Source: Pseudomonadota bacterium (GTDB lineage: Bacteria > Pseudomonadota > Alphaproteobacteria > Rhizobiales > Xanthobacteraceae). From it: a stretch of 64,000 bases of DNA. How positions within the stretch are numbered: position 1 is the first letter of the stretch; each line of letters begins with the position of its first letter. Positions 63,718-64,000 of the stretch are shown here, in pieces. The notes beneath the pieces were generated by a model, which was given only the letters and a program-made list of their open reading frames with translations, was not told where the DNA came from and made no database searches. The stretch spans positions 186,001 to 250,000 of the forward strand of contig JAFEFL010000025.1 of NCBI GenBank assembly GCA_018240595.1, given 5' to 3'. Made by a program: the position numbers and the translations under genes.

Positions 63718-64000
63718 TCAGAAATCCTTGCCGTTCACCTTGTGCACCTTCAGCGCGTCGAGATCGATGCCGTCGACGCAGCGCACGTTGACCGCGGCCA
63801 TCTCGCCGCCGGTCTTCGGATTCTTGCCGCGCGCGAACGACTGGATGCCGCAGGTCGAACAGAACAGGTGATGGATGGCGTGCTTGTTGAACAGATACTC
63901 GGTCATGTCGCCCTCGCCCGAGAGCAACTTGAACTCGTCCTTCGGCGCGAAGGACAGCAGCGAGCCGAGCCGGCCGCAGCGCGAGCAGTTGCACGAAATC
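63718..64000 (-). CDS. GFA-family (glutathione-dependent formaldehyde-activating-like) protein, N-terminus cut
   Basis: The last 93 residues of a protein entering from the right edge. The zinc-site cysteines of the CENP-V/GFA fold are visible: CNCSRCG at the start of the fragment and FCSTCGIQSF about 45 residues later. FARGKNPKTGGEMAAVNVRCVDGIDLDAL is typical of the family's C-terminal half. Enzymatic activity is uncertain; most members have unknown substrates. Confidence 0.87.
   Translation of the reverse strand, partial: ISCNCSRCGRLGSLLSFAPKDEFKLLSGEGDMTEYLFNKHAIHHLFCSTCGIQSFARGKNPKTGGEMAAVNVRCVDGIDLDALKVHKVNGKDF

Overview
The window is GC-rich and almost wall-to-wall coding, with short intergenic gaps. 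Thiamine genes under a TPP riboswitch, heptose-containing LPS core genes, many solute-binding-protein transporters, urease genes and Rhizobiales-type dispersed palindromes together suggest an alphaproteobacterium of the order Hyphomicrobiales (Rhizobiales), near the Bradyrhizobium/Rhodopseudomonas/Pseudolabrys group. That placement is inference from gene style; no rRNA gene is present to confirm it.

Layout. 1-2711: a cut-off small gene, an outer-membrane beta-barrel protein and an orphan TRAP-type binding protein. 2773-5150: a thiamine salvage operon (riboswitch, thiM, thiE, thiD, read leftward). 5299-10486: a stand-alone Lrp ligand-sensing domain, an EamA transporter, two c-type cytochromes and an orphan CoxL-like molybdenum hydroxylase large subunit. 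10532-14917: an RND efflux pump and its adaptor. 15055-16593: murJ.

16757-49985 is a large cell-surface polysaccharide region. manC, gmd and fcl supply GDP-mannose and GDP-fucose. An oxidoreductase/aminotransferase pair may make a 2,3-diamino sugar. A UDP-sugar dehydrogenase and a glucuronate epimerase supply uronic acids. A tightly overlapped cassette (25924-33674) encodes a 3,4-ketoisomerase, two aminotransferases, a 3,5-epimerase, a C-methyltransferase and three more methyltransferase-like proteins, as expected for an unusual methylated amino-deoxy sugar. This leftward operon starts with an RfaH/NusG paralogue and a winged-helix/Rossmann protein (33702-34897), a likely operon-specific control pair. 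On the other side lie an initiating polyprenyl-phosphate sugar-phosphate transferase, glycosyltransferases, an O-antigen ligase/polymerase, and LPS inner-core genes (hldE, hldD, waaF, kdsD, waaC, another GT9 enzyme), then galE and an MsbA-like exporter.

50102-58372: an FAH-family hydrolase, a small conserved-looking protein, a branched-chain-amino-acid-type ABC transporter (livFGMH and binding protein) divergent from a MarR regulator with a perfect candidate operator between them, an amidase and a glycine-zipper protein. 58440-63326: a rearranged urease locus (ureC, ureE, ureF, an unknown Met/Asp/His-rich secreted protein, ureG) without ureA, ureB or ureD beside ureC, and with many palindromic repeats. 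The right edge cuts a GFA-family gene.

Most leftward genes overlap by 4 nt (ATGA or GTGA), so many true starts are GTG and lie well inside the longest open frame; starts given here follow those overlaps and visible ribosome binding sites.
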